The notes under the pieces were generated by a model that saw only the letters and a program-made list of their open reading frames with translations, did not search any database and was not told the DNA's origin. Positions 30,311 through 42,742 of a stretch of 64,000 nt of DNA are shown here, in pieces. A program made the translations under genes and the position numbers. The first letter of the stretch is position 1. Each line of letters opens with the position of its first letter. Source of the stretch: Poecilobothrus nobilitatus (Eukaryota; Arthropoda; Insecta; Diptera; Dolichopodidae); NCBI GenBank assembly GCA_947095535.1, contig OX352772.1:220550988-220614987 (forward strand). Reading direction: 5' to 3'.

Positions 30311-32470
30311 GTACTTTGTAATTCAATTTTTCAACGATTTCCTTGTCACTGAATTTATAATTTATATTAACAATCTCAAATTTTGGTTTTATATCAATTG
30401 GTATTTTAATTTCATAATTATCATTCATTTTCTTTTCCAACTTCAATTTTATTTTATCACGTTCTTCTACAGTATCAATTTCAATTAAAATTGTTCCATT
30501 TTCTTTTATTTTCAATATTCTTAATTTTCAGTTTTTTTAGATCAAAATTTTGTTTAAATCAGTTTTTGTTTTTTCACTTTTTTGCTTACTTTTCGTTTTT
30601 ACAATCAATGGCAATTCTTTTTAGCACATTTCAAAAAAAAATTTGAAAAAATGTGCTTTTAGTTTCACTCTGCCCTTCCGTCCGTCTGTTCGCAAAACTT
30701 CTACACGGTTAAAGATAGAGAAAAAAATTTTAACCATAGGTAGTTGTCATAAAAGAAATTATTTTGTGGAACAACTTTTTCATGTAGTCTCATCTATGAT
30801 GGAGCTAGATCCCTCAAACTTCGCAAAATCAATATTTTTAAATACTCATGTTCTGCTTAACATTTTTTCACTCTGAAAAGCTCATTCTACAGGTGCTTTT
30901 TTTAACTTTGTAAATTAATATCAAAATTATACAATTATTTTAAATTTAGTATTTAAATTTACCGTTATGCGAAAATCATATTTTGCATAATTTTTCTACC
31001 TTCATAACTCCGGCACGCTTTTATATAGGGGCTTAAAATTTTGAGACAAGAAAGAACTTTTAGAATTAGTATAAGTTTGCCAAGAAGATTTTTTTATACC
31101 ACCCCGTGTTTATGAGCTATTAGGGCTCAAAAATTGAAAATTTGTTATTTTTAAACACCTTTAACTTAGGCACCTGTACACATTTTTCTTCGGCAAGACA
31201 AAAAAATTAAAACTCCAGTAATATATTTTTATGTGTATTAATGGTTTCTTTTAATTGTATAGGGTTCCAAAGTTACAGCCCCCCAAAATTGCGAAAGAGT
31301 CATTTTTGAAGTCAGTCGAAAATTTTCAGATGTATATATCTCAGGCTCTGCGTAGTAGTTTTACAATCTAAAAACACTAAAAGATCGGAAATTTTCTTAC
31401 ATCTGTAAAACTATATCAAAATTATACAATATTTTGTAATTCACTATTTAAATTTACCGTTATGTTAAAACCAAATTTAGCATGATATTTCTTTTTTCAT
31501 AACTCCGGCACGCTTTGAGATAGGAACCTGAAATTTTTGAGACAAGAAAGAACATTTAGAATTAGTATAAGTTTCCTCAGACTTTTTGGTAGCATCCCCT
31601 CTTTAAAAGTTATTACTCCTCAAAAATTGAAAATATGTTATTTTTAGACACCTGTAATTTTTCTTCGGCAAGACATAAACATTAAAGGTTAAATAATATA
31701 TGTTTGCTTGTGTTAACGGTTTTTCTTAGTTATATAGGGTTCCGAACTTAGAGTCCCTCAAAATTCCAAACAAGTCCTATTTTAACTTTTTTTCTTATTA
31801 CATGAAATTTTCAAATTTCTGTGCAAGTCAGAATTCTAAACAGTTTGTATTGTCTTTTGGAAATGTGCTCTTTTAAAAACCGTTGGTTTACATTCTACCT
31901 TGTTTCATTTTCATTTCACAATTTTTGAATTTTTTATAACATCGGCAAATGACACTGTTTGACCCACTTTTAATTGTTTATCGTTAACCAATTATTTAGT
32001 TTATTACTTATCTCATCATTTTTTTTTATTGAATTTAAAAATTGTTCATTAGTTTTTTAACTTTGATTTTTGAAGACTTCTGTATATTTAGCCATCTTAT
32101 ATAACTCCTTCTATTGACTGGTTTTTATTTCGTTTAATCGTCTCATATAATTGGTTTCAATAGCTTTTAATAACTCAATCGGTTCCTTTTCATTATAGTT
32201 TGTAGCAGTTTCAAAATCATGGTTCTACTCTTTCAATGTTTTTCGACATCGCAGTTTCCATATTCTGTAAAAATAAATCAACATTTTGTAGGTATTGAAT
32301 ACAATCTTCGCAAATAATACTTTTTTTTTATTTACAAATAACGAATTTATTGTCGATTGATCTAATCCTGAACATTTCAAGACTTCGTGATATATATTTT
32401 TGCAAACTCCAGAACATGCTATACTGGTTTCTCCCTATATTTTCAATTTACAATTTTCGCATAACGCCAT
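30291..32470 (-). pseudogene. LINE-D ORF1, shortened and interrupted by H2 copy 2-1
   Basis: ATG 32470 starts a PHD-like finger (CENC, CSGVC, YHEVLKCSGLDQSTIN) with an in-frame TAG after about 11 codons. A decayed helical stretch follows to 31905. The H2 element then interrupts it. After it, a Lys-rich segment precedes an RRM-like frame (30515-30291: TILIEIDTVEERDKIKLKLE, YEIKIPIDIKPKFEIVNI), which ends at a stop 19 codons before the usual position of the zinc knuckles. Compared with LINE-E and LINE-I, the CCHC knuckles and C-terminal block are deleted, joining the RRM-like part almost directly to ORF2. Confidence 0.75.
30621..31904 (+). mobile_element. Helentron-like non-autonomous element, family H2, copy 2-1 (full length)
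   Basis: Starts TTAGCACATTTC with a hairpin whose arms are AGCACATTT and AAATGTGCT. Then come CTGCCCTTCCGTCCGTCTG and the body. The 3' end has the inverted GGAAATGTGC, the stem-loop AAACCGTTGGTTT and ATTCTACCTTGTT. The body carries two diverged copies (offset about 480 bp) of a module reading AACACCT...ACTTAGGCACCTGTA and CTTCGGCAAGACA. LINE-E has the uninterrupted target CTCTTTTCATTTTC (near 34420), so insertion was in a T run with no duplication. Non-coding. Confidence 0.88.
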
Positions 32471-32640
32471 TTCCAATTTTATTTAAAATAAAATTGAAAA
32501 AGAAAGTAAAAAAGCGCTGGCTCTGATTTTATTATTTCCAATTAAAAATTAAAGAAAAGAAAAGTATATTTGTTTTTATTTTATAGTTATAATTTTTCGA
32601 TTGGAAATACACGTGTATACTAGACAAAGTCGCGATTATG

Positions 32641-34906
32641 ACTCCGGTATAGACGTGTGACCAAAAACGCAATGATCATTTTATGATCTGAGAGGTCGGT
32701 ATTTTTTAATTTATATGATATATCTATCTCATAATTGCAATTAGTGATAATATGGTCAATTAAATATTTGTATTCGTAGTTTTTCTTGTTCCTTCAGTTC
32801 ATTTATAATATTATATCCTGAACTTGTCAACATGTCTATGTACTTTATTGTAGTATTAGTATTTTCAAATAGGTTTATGTTTATATTTGCAAAAATTGTT
32901 AGATTTGTTATCTGGTCTATTTGTCTTTCCATTTGTTCTTTAAATAGGTTGTTGTTGATAGTCGGCGCTGTATAGAGTGTACCTATTTTAAGTTTAGGTG
33001 TTGTGTTAATTAATTCAATGATGGTTAGATTGTGTAATTTCTCTTGAACAATTATGTTAAAATTAAGTTCTTTTTTTATATATAGTATCACCACTTCGGT
33101 TTTGATTTCTACAATTAAAAATAACTATATAATTTGGTAAATTAAAGTAAGTTTTTTCATTATCGTAAGTCCAAACTTCATTTAATATCACTATATCAAT
33201 ATTATTAATTTCCTGTATAGTCGCTTCAGTTCATAAATTTTGTTTCTGATACTACATAAATGTTTATGTTTAAAATTTTTAATTCACTTATATTTTGTTC
33301 TTTTGTGTGTTTCATAATTTTGCTATAAAATAGTTTTTCCACGAATGTCTTATTTTCTGAAGACGCTCTCTGTATTTGTTGTAAAAATTTTTTTATCATT
33401 ATCACCTTTGTTACAATTATTGATATTTGCATTTTTAAACTCGTGATTTTATTGAATGAAGAGCGTCTTTTTGGCCATAATTTAGGAATATAACTAAATA
33501 TATTATTTGAATTTTTCTCTTCTTTGATTTGTGAGCTTTTATACTACTATCATCTTTCCTTTTATAATTAATATCTTCTTTTAATTTAGAACCAGTGTTC
33601 ATAGCGTTATCTTCTTTTAAATTTTTGGCATTATAATTAATTCTATCATTAATTATATAATGTTTTAGTTCATAATTATTTTTATTTGTATTTTGTTTTT
33701 GCATACAGTTTTCATGACTTATTTGATCAACAACTATGTTCTTTAATTGCTAATATCCAATGGCTTTTGTTTTAAACATAATGTATATTGATATGCTGGA
33801 CATAATTTACTAAGTGTTTTATGATTAATATCCATATTTAATATTAGTTTCTCGTTCTATTTTATACAATTTATGCATTGGTGACATATTTGACATGTTT
33901 TCTTGTTCTTACAATCCGCCAATTCGTGGCTGAACCGTTTAAATTTGTAGCATCTTCGTCGATTTATAGCATCAAACACATTGCATCTTTCCCATCCTAT
34001 ACATGATTTTTCGTTGGCAAGCATTTTTCAAATTTCTTTATCTACTTCAATTACTGCGTTGTAAACTACTTTATCGTATTTGTTCAGCTCGTATGTTTTT
34101 ACTACCATAAACGAGTTCTGCTTTTTAAGTTTCTCTATTATTTCAACATTACTAAATTTATTATTCATATGAACTAATTCAATTTGTGGTTTAATGACCG
34201 TTGGTATTTTTATTTCGTAACTGTCTGTAATTTTTTTTTCTAATTCGATTTTTATTTTTTCACGTTCTTCAATTGTATCTGTTTCAATTAATATTGCTCC
34301 ATTTGGTTTAATTTCAATATTTTTAATTTTAAGATCTTTTGGATCAACCTTTTATTTAAATCGCTTTTCGTTTTTTTACTTCTTTGTTTGTTTTTTGGCT
34401 TAACAAACAAAGATAACCCTCTTTTCATTTTCATTCCAATATTTTTCGTATTTTTTAACATATCAGCAAATGATACAGTTTGATCCACATTTATATTATT
34501 ATCGTTAATCACATTATTAATTTTTTTTTGCAGACCTAATTATTTGTTTTATTACATTAATATACGATTCATTCACCTTATCGCTTATGTATTCTATAGC
34601 ACTCAGTAAATTTATGACTTCACTTTCGTTTCTTTTAACAGCAGCTTCACTTTTTCACTCCTTTAAATGTTCATTATTGTTTGTTACCGTAGAATTTATG
34701 TTTTGTAGAACCAAATCCACATTTTGTATGTATAAGATGCTATCTTCACAAATGAATCTCACATTGTTGTTTGCATGCACATTATTAATCGTCGATTGAT
34801 CCAATCCTAAACATCTCCAAGCTTCATGAAAAACTATTTTACACACTCCCGAACATTGAATTCTCGTTTCACCTTTTATTTTAGCTTTGCATTTATTGTA
34901 ATACAC
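32641..34906 (-). pseudogene. LINE-E, 3'-truncated: ORF1 and endonuclease
   Basis: ORF1: PHD-like finger at 34906-34655 (CKAKIKGETRIQCSGVC, FHEAWRCLGLDQSTIN), then 34512-34288 with QTVSFADMLK and a basic stretch, an RRM-like segment to about 34020, and a cysteine knuckle region near 33960-33790 (CKNKKTCQICHQCINC). A Lys/Asn-rich tail follows at 33704-33435. Endonuclease pieces are at 33432-33226, 33094-32756, and an SDHK end near 32690. RT is absent because LINE-D begins at about 32640. Many frameshifts. It is the same subfamily as LINE-D and provides the empty site for H2 copy 2-1. Confidence 0.78.
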
Positions 34907-34909
34907 TAT

Positions 34910-35150
34910 TATAAAAAGTTTATTTTTTTTTCATTTTGGTTTATATGTTTTGCAACATACAAAATATTTAGCACTTAGAATATTTTTTTATTTAATTTAT
35001 TTTTTATGTTGTATATATAAATAATATGATAAATTACAAAAGTGTTTTTTATTATTTTTTTTCTGATTTATTTTAAACTTGTGTTGTATTGTTTTAAAGT
35101 GATTTTAACTGATAATTAAGAACACGTCCGTACTTAACTTTAAATGTTAT
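34910..35150. other. AT-rich junction between LINE fragments
   Basis: T-rich and A-rich sequence with no recognisable coding, repeat or RNA feature. It separates minus-strand LINE-E from plus-strand LINE-F. Confidence 0.35.
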
Positions 35151-36165
35151 GTTATATGTTAAATGTTAAATATTATCTTAATGTACAAAGTCTCCTTAAT
35201 AATATTCTTAATAATAAAGGATCTTTAATATTTATATTCTTTTGATTACGATATTTACAGAATTATATTAACTGAAACATGGATAACTAAAACAGAAAAC
35301 AAATTTTTTAACATATATGGCTATCATTCTTATTTTGCCTTTTGATTTGATTCTTATTCTTATTTCTTAGATTAGAGCTATATGGTGGGGTTGCAATATA
35401 CATACACGAAAACATGGATTCTAGTTTTCTAATAGAATAGGAGTTGAATAAAACGAATATAGTTAAAATATGAATCTTATTGAAATTTATAGATCATACG
35501 AGACAGATTTGTCTGAGTTTATTTATAAACTTGATGAAATTACATCTACCCATAAAAACTCTATCGTTTTATTAGATATTAATCCCAATCTTCTAGATGT
35601 CAATAAAAATCAAGTTACAACATATACCAACACATTGCTAAGAAGTGGCTTTTTATTTATAATAAAAATAACCCCTGATTACGCTACGAGAATTAGTAAA
35701 ACAACTAGAACAATTATTGACCATCTTGTTAGTGATTTTATGAAATATACTTATTACTTTATCATTACTAATACCCCTCTCTCTGACCATGAAATGGTAC
35801 ACGTTAGTCTAAAACTTAAACCCAAAATAGAAGAAAATATAATATAAATATGACTGTTTTAGATTATTAAAAAATTGTTTTAGATAATTTCTGGTTAGGA
35901 CTTGATTTATATACTGAAATGGATCTTTTAGTTAATGGTCTACAGGAACTTATAACAAAGAACACTAAAATTAATGTTAAGAAAAAGGGGAGAAAATAAG
36001 AAAACTTGGATGACAACTGAAATATTAAATAAAATTAAAATTAGAGACTCTTATAATAAAATTTTGACAAAAAATAACGCAAAAGTGTTTGAACTTTATA
36101 AGAAAAAAACTAGATCCGAAGCATAGAATAATAAGTAATTGAAGAAGATTCAACTAGAACAAAAT
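35150..36165 (+). pseudogene. LINE-F fragment: endonuclease and linker
   Basis: Plus strand, opposite to the neighbouring LINEs. A broken N-terminal endonuclease (LTETWITKTENKFFNIYGYHSYF near 35270-35340) is followed by an open frame 35470-35847 with MNLIEIYRSYETD, a VLLDINPNLL block where GDFN is expected, TIIDHLVSDF and SDHE. The linker (KTWMTTEILNKIKIRDSYNK near 36000) continues to about 36160. Similar throughout to LINE-D but diverged; D/N of the GDFN box is altered. Cut at 36168 by H2 copy 2-2. Confidence 0.78.
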
Positions 36166-36167
36166 AA

Positions 36168-37437
36168 AACAAGGTAGAATGTAAACCAACGGTTTTTAAA
36201 AGCGCACATTTCCAAAACTCAATACAAACTGTTTAGAAATGTGACTTACACAAAAATTTGAAAATTTCATGTAATAAGAAAAAATGTGAAAATAGGACAT
36301 TTTTGAAATTTTGAGGGGCTGTAATTCCGGAATCCTATATAACTAAGAAAAGCCGTTAACACACGCAAAAATATATTATTGAAGCTTTAATTTTCATGTC
36401 TTGCCAAAGAAAAATGTGTACAGGTGCCTAAGTTACAGGTGCCTAAAATAGCAAATTTTCAATTTTTAAGGCGTAATAACTCTTAAAGAGGGGGTGGTAG
36501 CAAAAAATTTTCTGAGGAAACTTATACTAATTCTCAAAATTTCAAGCCTCTATCTAGAAGCGTGCCGGAGTTATGAAAGTAGAAAAATCATACAAAATAT
36601 GGTTTTCACATAACGGTAAATTTAAATCGTAAATTACAAAATATCACATAATTTTGATATTGTTTTATATAGATAATAAAATGTTCGATCTTCTGGCGGT
36701 CTTAGATTGCAAAACTATTACGCAGAGCCTGAGATATATACATCTGAAAATGGGGCTTTTTCGCAATTTTAAAGAACTGCAACTTTGGAACCCTTTACAG
36801 CTAAAATAAACCTTTAACACACGTAAAAATATATTACTGTAGCTTTAATTTTTATATCTTGCAGAAGTAAAATGTGTACAGGTTCCTAAGTTACAGGTGT
36901 TTGAAAATAGCAAATTTTCAATTTTTAAGCCCTAATAGCTCATAAACAGGTGGGTGGTAGCAAAAAATTTTCTGAGCAAACTTATACTAATTCTAAAAGT
37001 TCTTTCTTGCCTCAAAATTTCAAGGCTCTATCTAAAAGCGTGCCGGAGTTATGAAAGTAGAAAAATCATGCAAAATTTGGTTTTCCCATAACGGTAAATT
37101 TAAATACTAAATTTAAAAAAATTGTATAATTTTTATATTAATTTACAAATATACCTGCCGAATGACGTTTTCAGATTGAAAAAATCTGAAGCAGAACATA
37201 AGATATATGTATTTAAAAATAGGGCTTTTTCAAAGTTTGAGGGGCTGTAGCTCCGTAATGGGGGGGGGCTACATGAAAAAGTTGTTCCACAAAATTATTT
37301 TTTTTATGAGACCTACCCATGGTTAAAAATTTTTTTCTCTATCTTTAACGGTGTAGAAGTTCTGTAAACAGACGGCCGGACGGACAGAGTGAAACTAATA
37401 AGCACATTTTTTCAAAATTTTTTTGGAAATGTGCTAA
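36168..37437 (-). mobile_element. Helentron-like family H2, copy 2-2 (full length, reverse orientation)
   Basis: Left end AACAAGGTAGAATG with the AAACCAACGGTTT stem-loop, right end AGCACATTT...AAATGTGCTAA with the TCCG/CGGA tract at 37373-37386. 1270 bp, about the same length as copy 2-1. Two internal modules are both present. It lies 9 bp from the left terminal inverted repeat of the P-type element. Confidence 0.88.
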
Positions 37438-37446
37438 AAATCAACA

Positions 37447-37479
37447 AATCGACATTAGGTACCAGAAAATATGAATATA
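37447..37479 (+). repeat. P-type element, left terminal inverted repeat
   Basis: AATCGACATTAGGTACCAGA and the following ATATGAATATA pair with the reverse complement of 43695-43727, with two mismatches. Length matches the 31-bp repeats of canonical P elements. Confidence 0.8.
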
Positions 37480-37687
37480 CCAAAAATGCACTGTATATAA
37501 TTTTAATATTATACAGTATACTAAAAAATAATATAACAGAAGTGCATGTTATTATAAATCAACATTTACTTATTTGAACTTTTTATTATTTGCTTTCTTT
37601 TTTATAGTGGTAGTGCTAGGTTTTTAATATACTACATACATTACAAAATTAATGCATGTGAATGTAATTACATGCATATATTATAAT

Positions 37688-39244
37688 AAAGAAGAAGAAT
37701 ACAGTTGCCTTTGTCAACTCTTAGATACCCGTACGAACCGTTAGTATGTTCACAGCCTGTCACTCTGCTTACAATATTATTTTTTTAATATTTTAGTATT
37801 TTAATATAATTTGGATGAATTTTATAATTTCTAGAACTAGGGGTTGTACATATATTCAAACTATATGTTTATATGTACATTCTTAAAAAGCACATTCTAA
37901 CCTTCACCATAACGATTATCAATCCAAAACTTTTTCAAATATTCTATAGTACCATTTAATACTAAGCGGTAAATGTATATTAAATTTACTTTGTACAAAA
38001 TAATAAATATAATTTTAAATAGTATATTATATTATACTTAAATATTCCATTGACAGAATAATTTCTTATAAGTACAATAAAATACATATATGTATGTAAA
38101 TACGGCGCTATATAATGTACATATATACTCTTATCATTCATTCACTAGTGACATATACGATATGTAAATAAACATGATATTATATAAGTATGTATTTATA
38201 TCAATATCATATAAATAAAAATTCTTCAAGCAACTGTTATGTTGTTTATTTATTTACATTTTGTTGTACTATATTATATTATTATATTCTCAACAATTTC
38301 AAATTATCGAGTGAAACAAATGCAAAAAATTTGTTGAAGAAATTTGTTAGAAAATTTGAAAAAATCAACTAACACTTTCGTCAATTATAAAGTAACCCTA
38401 TATTATTAAAAAAAGTTGTTAACAAAAATAAGAGTACAATGGTGAAGCTTTAATTTTTGAGTATTACTTCAAAAAATTTTTAACAGGTGTTCAAGTTGCA
38501 GGTGTTTAAAAATAGGAAATTTTCAGTTTTTGACCCCTTACAGCTCCTAAACGGGGGGTGATACAAAAAAAATTTCTGAAATGACTCATACTTATTTTCA
38601 AAGATCTAACTTCTGTCAAAATTTCAACTTAAACCGTTTAGAAGATAGAAGAGTTAAAGGATTTTGCAAAATTTGAGTTTCGCATAACGGTAAATTAAGA
38701 CACCGTATGCCACAAATATATATATATTGTATATATATTTTTAAAGCTAATAAAAGTAGTAATCGTTTGACGTTTTCAAAATGAAGATATATCTTATACA
38801 ACTTGTGCTACAACAATTTAAATATAGAGCTTTTTTGAACCTTTAGGGAGCTGTAGCTCCGTAACGGGTGGGGCTGCAAAAAAAAGTTATTAAAAATAAA
38901 ATTAATATTTTTGTGAGATCTATCAGCAGTTAATCTATTTCAAAAAAAATGTGAGGATCTAAAAGTTAGGTGTTCGAGAGCTACCCTAAGTTTTGGTCCA
39001 AACTCAACCAATAAAAATAGGGAACCTACAAATTACTCCCAGAATATTTTGTGTAAATTTCAAGATTCTAGCTTTCTTAGTTTTTAAGTTAGCGTGCTGA
39101 CGGACGGACGGACATGGCTCAAAAGTCTTAGAATTTTTTTCTGATCCGATCCATACCTTTGAAGGTATATCTAGCTCGATTATTTCGAGGTGTTACAAAC
39201 GGAGGAGTAATTTTATTATACCCGATCCTATCGTACGGGTATAA
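37688..39244 (-). mobile_element. Helentron-like family H1, copy 1-B (full length, reverse)
   Basis: Left end is the reverse complement of the ATTCTTCCTCGTT terminus in a mutated form (AAGAAGAAGAAT), followed by the stem-loop and TACCCGTACGAACC. Right end is CGATCCTATCGTACGGGTATA. Inserted near the 3' end of the P-type element, between its transposase gene and its left terminal repeat. A CGGACGGACGGAC tract is at 39098-39112. Confidence 0.88.
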
Positions 39245-41173
39245 AAACGTATATTTCGTACGTAATATTAAAAAAAAACAAAATATTAGAAATATCAAAA
39301 CGTATATAAATATGTACAAAATTATTAGAAAAAATTTTAAAAATTATGTTTGTATGTCTTTAAACCGAAAACTACGTAAATGTTAAAATCATCTTTAGTA
39401 GATATTATGCGACCTATTGAAGAATTAAATTGATATACCGAAGGATTGTTGTTAAACTCCTCTTACTTGAGAAAAAAAGTTCTCAAGAGGATCTTGATTG
39501 AATCTATTTGTAAGAATATAATTTAAAATGGAATGAAATTGTAAAATGTATTTACTGATAAAAAAATAGCACTAATGGATTGAATGAAACCTGGAATGCA
39601 AAAGTTTATCGATTTCTTTGAGGGGGCGTTTTTGTTTATCAATTTTATATCTTTTAAATATTGCTTCATATCAGTCAAATGGGTCCAATTATTCCCCTCT
39701 CTTTCAAGAGGCCTTTTAAATATTTTTCTAGCATATAATGATCTACTCTCTATCAAGCATATCAAAGCAGTTGTCCATTTTTACTAAAAACTTTTTTGTT
39801 GCTTTAGCTACTTGTTTTTTTTCGCTTTTAAATTTATTCAAGCTTAGACAAGTTCTTAAACCAGCAGCTATGCTTTGACTAAAAATTTGGGTAGCTAATT
39901 TTACTTTAAGTTTGTCAAATTTCCCAGAATATATATGTTTTTTAGTCAGTTTTGGGCATAATTTAACTATCTCGCTTGAATCAAAATTATGCAAATCTTG
40001 AATTACATCCCAAGATACTCTTCCGTCATTTGTTTCAAAATCATTTGAAAGTAAAGTGTTTCTCAAAGATTTAAAAAAATGAGGCACATCAAAAATAACA
40101 TAGATTTTATGGTTCTGAAATTTAAAGAAAGGTTGATCCGTAGTAACTTTCAATAATCTGAAGCATTTTCGATTATTAGAACCCTGGTCGCAAATAATTG
40201 CCTTAAGATTTAAATTTAAATCTAGTGTCAATTGAATATTTTTAAGCAGAATGTCTTTAAGAGTTTCACCTTCTGTACAATTTCCCGAAACATAGTATGA
40301 TAAAATGTACTTCCAATTGGTTACTATTCCTCTAACCAGAAAGACCAGTATATGATCTCCAGTATTATTGTTTCTGTCCCCATCTCCAAAATTAATAAAT
40401 CCATCTACCTCATCAGTAGGTTGATTGGTGAGTTCTTTTTTAACTTTTATTTCATCCATTAAAATGGAGCATAGTTTTTCATCATCTTTCATCTTTAATA
40501 TTTGATTTTTTAAATTAGTCAAAAGCGAAATATTAAAACCAGACTGTAAGTTTTTAAGAGGTATCCAACGATTTAAAGAACTTTGACTTAGTAAGTTGAA
40601 TTCAAGAGTACTTCTCATAAAATTATAACTCGTAGCCGACTTAAAATGAATATTTTGAGCCAGATTCCTCTGTTTCTCAGGCCATTCTGCGCTACTACAT
40701 CGTGGTACAAGGAGCATTTTACAAAAATCTTTCGAAGTTTGGTTAGCATTGTTTATATTTTCAATATAATTTTCAATATTTTTATGTTTTTTTAACATAT
40801 TTTTATATTTAAGGGACAACTTTTTGAGATCTAATGCAGTTTTATTTAATTTTTTAATTGTTTTAGATTGTTCTTTCATGTAATATATTTCATTTTTGGT
40901 TCTTTTTTCGCAGTACTTACAACAAATTGTAGAATAATCATAATCACTTTAAGTAATATGTTTTTTTAAGGGTGGAGATATTTCTTCGAAATCCTTGAAA
41001 GTCAGATCTGTATTAATGTTCGGTATCATTATTTGGTTACTTTGGATATCGTTACTATTTTTTGCTGAATTAATATTAGTATTATTGTTATTTTTATTAA
41101 TTTCACTACTATTACTTTGTTCAGCAGTAAATTCATAAATAAGAGAGGGATAATAAGAGGGGCACTGAATTTT

Positions 41174-42742
41174 TATACCCGTACGATAGGATCGGGTATA
41201 ATAAAATTACTCCTCCGTTTGTACCATCTCGAAATAAGCCAGTTAGATATACCTTCAAAGGTATGGATCGGATCAGAAAAAAATTCTAAGACTTTTGAGC
41301 CATGTCCGTCCGTCCGTCCGTCAGCACGCTAACTCAAAAACTAAGAAAGCTAGAATCTTGAAATTTACACAAAATATTCCGGCAGTAATTTATAGGTTTC
41401 CTATTTCTTTTGGTTGAGTTTGGACCAAGCCTTAGGGTAGCTCTCAAACACCTAACTTTTAGATCCCCACATTTTTTTTGAAATAGAGCTATAAAATTTT
41501 AACTGCTGATAGATCTCATAAAAATATTAATTTTATTTTTAATAACTTTTTTTTGTAGCCCGACCCGTTACGGAGCTACAGCTCTCCAAAGATTCAAAAA
41601 AGCTCTATATTTAAATTTTTATAGCACAAGTTGTATAAGGTATATCTTCATTTTAAAAACGCCAAACGATTACAACTTTTATTAGCTTTAAAAGTATGTA
41701 TAAAATAAATATATATTTTTGGCATGCGGTGTCTTAATTTACCGTTATGCGAAACTCAAATTTTGCAAAATTCTTTAACCCTTCCATCTTCTAAACGGTT
41801 AAAGTTGGAAACTTGAAATTTTGACAGAACTTAGATCTTTGAAAATTAGTATGAGTCATTTCAGAAATTTTTTTTGTATCACCCCCCGTTTAGGAGCTGT
41901 AATTGGTCAAAAACTAAAAATTTCCTATTTTTAAACACCTGTAACTTGAACACCTGTTAAAATTTTTTTGAAGTAATACACAAAAATTAAAGCTCCAACA
42001 TTATACTTTTATTTCTGCTAACAACTTTTTTTAATAATATAGGGTTACTTTATAATTGACGAAAGTGTTACTTGATTTTTTCAAATTTTCTAACAAATTT
42101 CTTTAACGAATTTTTTCCATTTTGTTTTACTCGATAATTTGAAATTGTTGAGGATATAATGCGTAGTACAAAAAAATGTAATTAAATAAACAACATAACG
42201 GTTGCTTGAAGAATTTTTATTTATATGATATTGATATATATACATACTTATATAATATCATGTTTATTTACATATCGTATATGTCACTGATGAATGAATG
42301 ATAAGAGTATAGATGTATATTATATAGCGCCGTATTTACATACATATATGTATTTTATTGTACTTATAAGAAATTATTCTGTCAATGGAATATTTAAATA
42401 TAATATAATATAATATTTAAAATTATATTTGCTGTTTTGTACTTAGTAAATTTAATATACATTTACCGCTTAGTATTAAATGGTACTATAGAATATTTGA
42501 AAAAGTTTTGGATTGATAATCGCTATGTGGAAGGTTAAAATCTGCTTTTGAAGAATGTATAAACATATAGCTTGAATATATGTACAACCCATAATTCTAG
42601 AAATTATAAAATTCACCCAAATTATTTTAAAATACTAAAATATTAAAAAAATAATATTGTAAGCAGAGTGACAGGCTGTGAACATACTAACGGTTCGTAC
42701 GGGTATCTAAGAGTTGACAAAGGCAACTGTATTCTTCCTCGT
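41174..42742 (+). mobile_element. Helentron-like family H1, copy 1-C (full length), inside the P-type transposase gene
   Basis: Starts TATACCCGTACGATAGGATC and ends ATTCTTCCTCGTT; 1569 bp, internally collinear with copy 1-A. The transposase reading frame is interrupted within a lysine-rich stretch just after the second THAP domain and resumes beyond it in a different frame. The T run at the junction (target side) supports T-T insertion without duplication. Confidence 0.9.

Larger units (their letters stand above)
27093..32640 (-). mobile_element. LINE-D, non-LTR retrotransposon with intact ORF2
   Basis: Minus strand. The 3' end is an A14-like run at 27093-27106, followed inwards by an A-rich 3' UTR (27107-27600). 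ORF2 27602-30310 is open. ORF1 starts at ATG 32470 (PHD-like finger), is interrupted by H2 copy 2-1 (30621-31904), and ends at 30291, just overlapping ORF2. About 170 bp upstream of the ORF1 ATG (32471-32640) is taken as 5' UTR, because at about 32640 the endonuclease of LINE-E begins. ORF1 lacks the zinc knuckles and C-terminal block seen in relatives. Confidence 0.82.

Noticed and set aside
39128..39386. Frames of 60-75 codons at H1 5' ends (also 7789-8002 and 41117-41332)
   Set aside because: The same peptide (PYDRIGYNKITPPF) appears wherever the H1 5' end occurs. It stops within 70 codons and covers the hairpin and TCCG tract, so it reflects repeat structure and not a gene.
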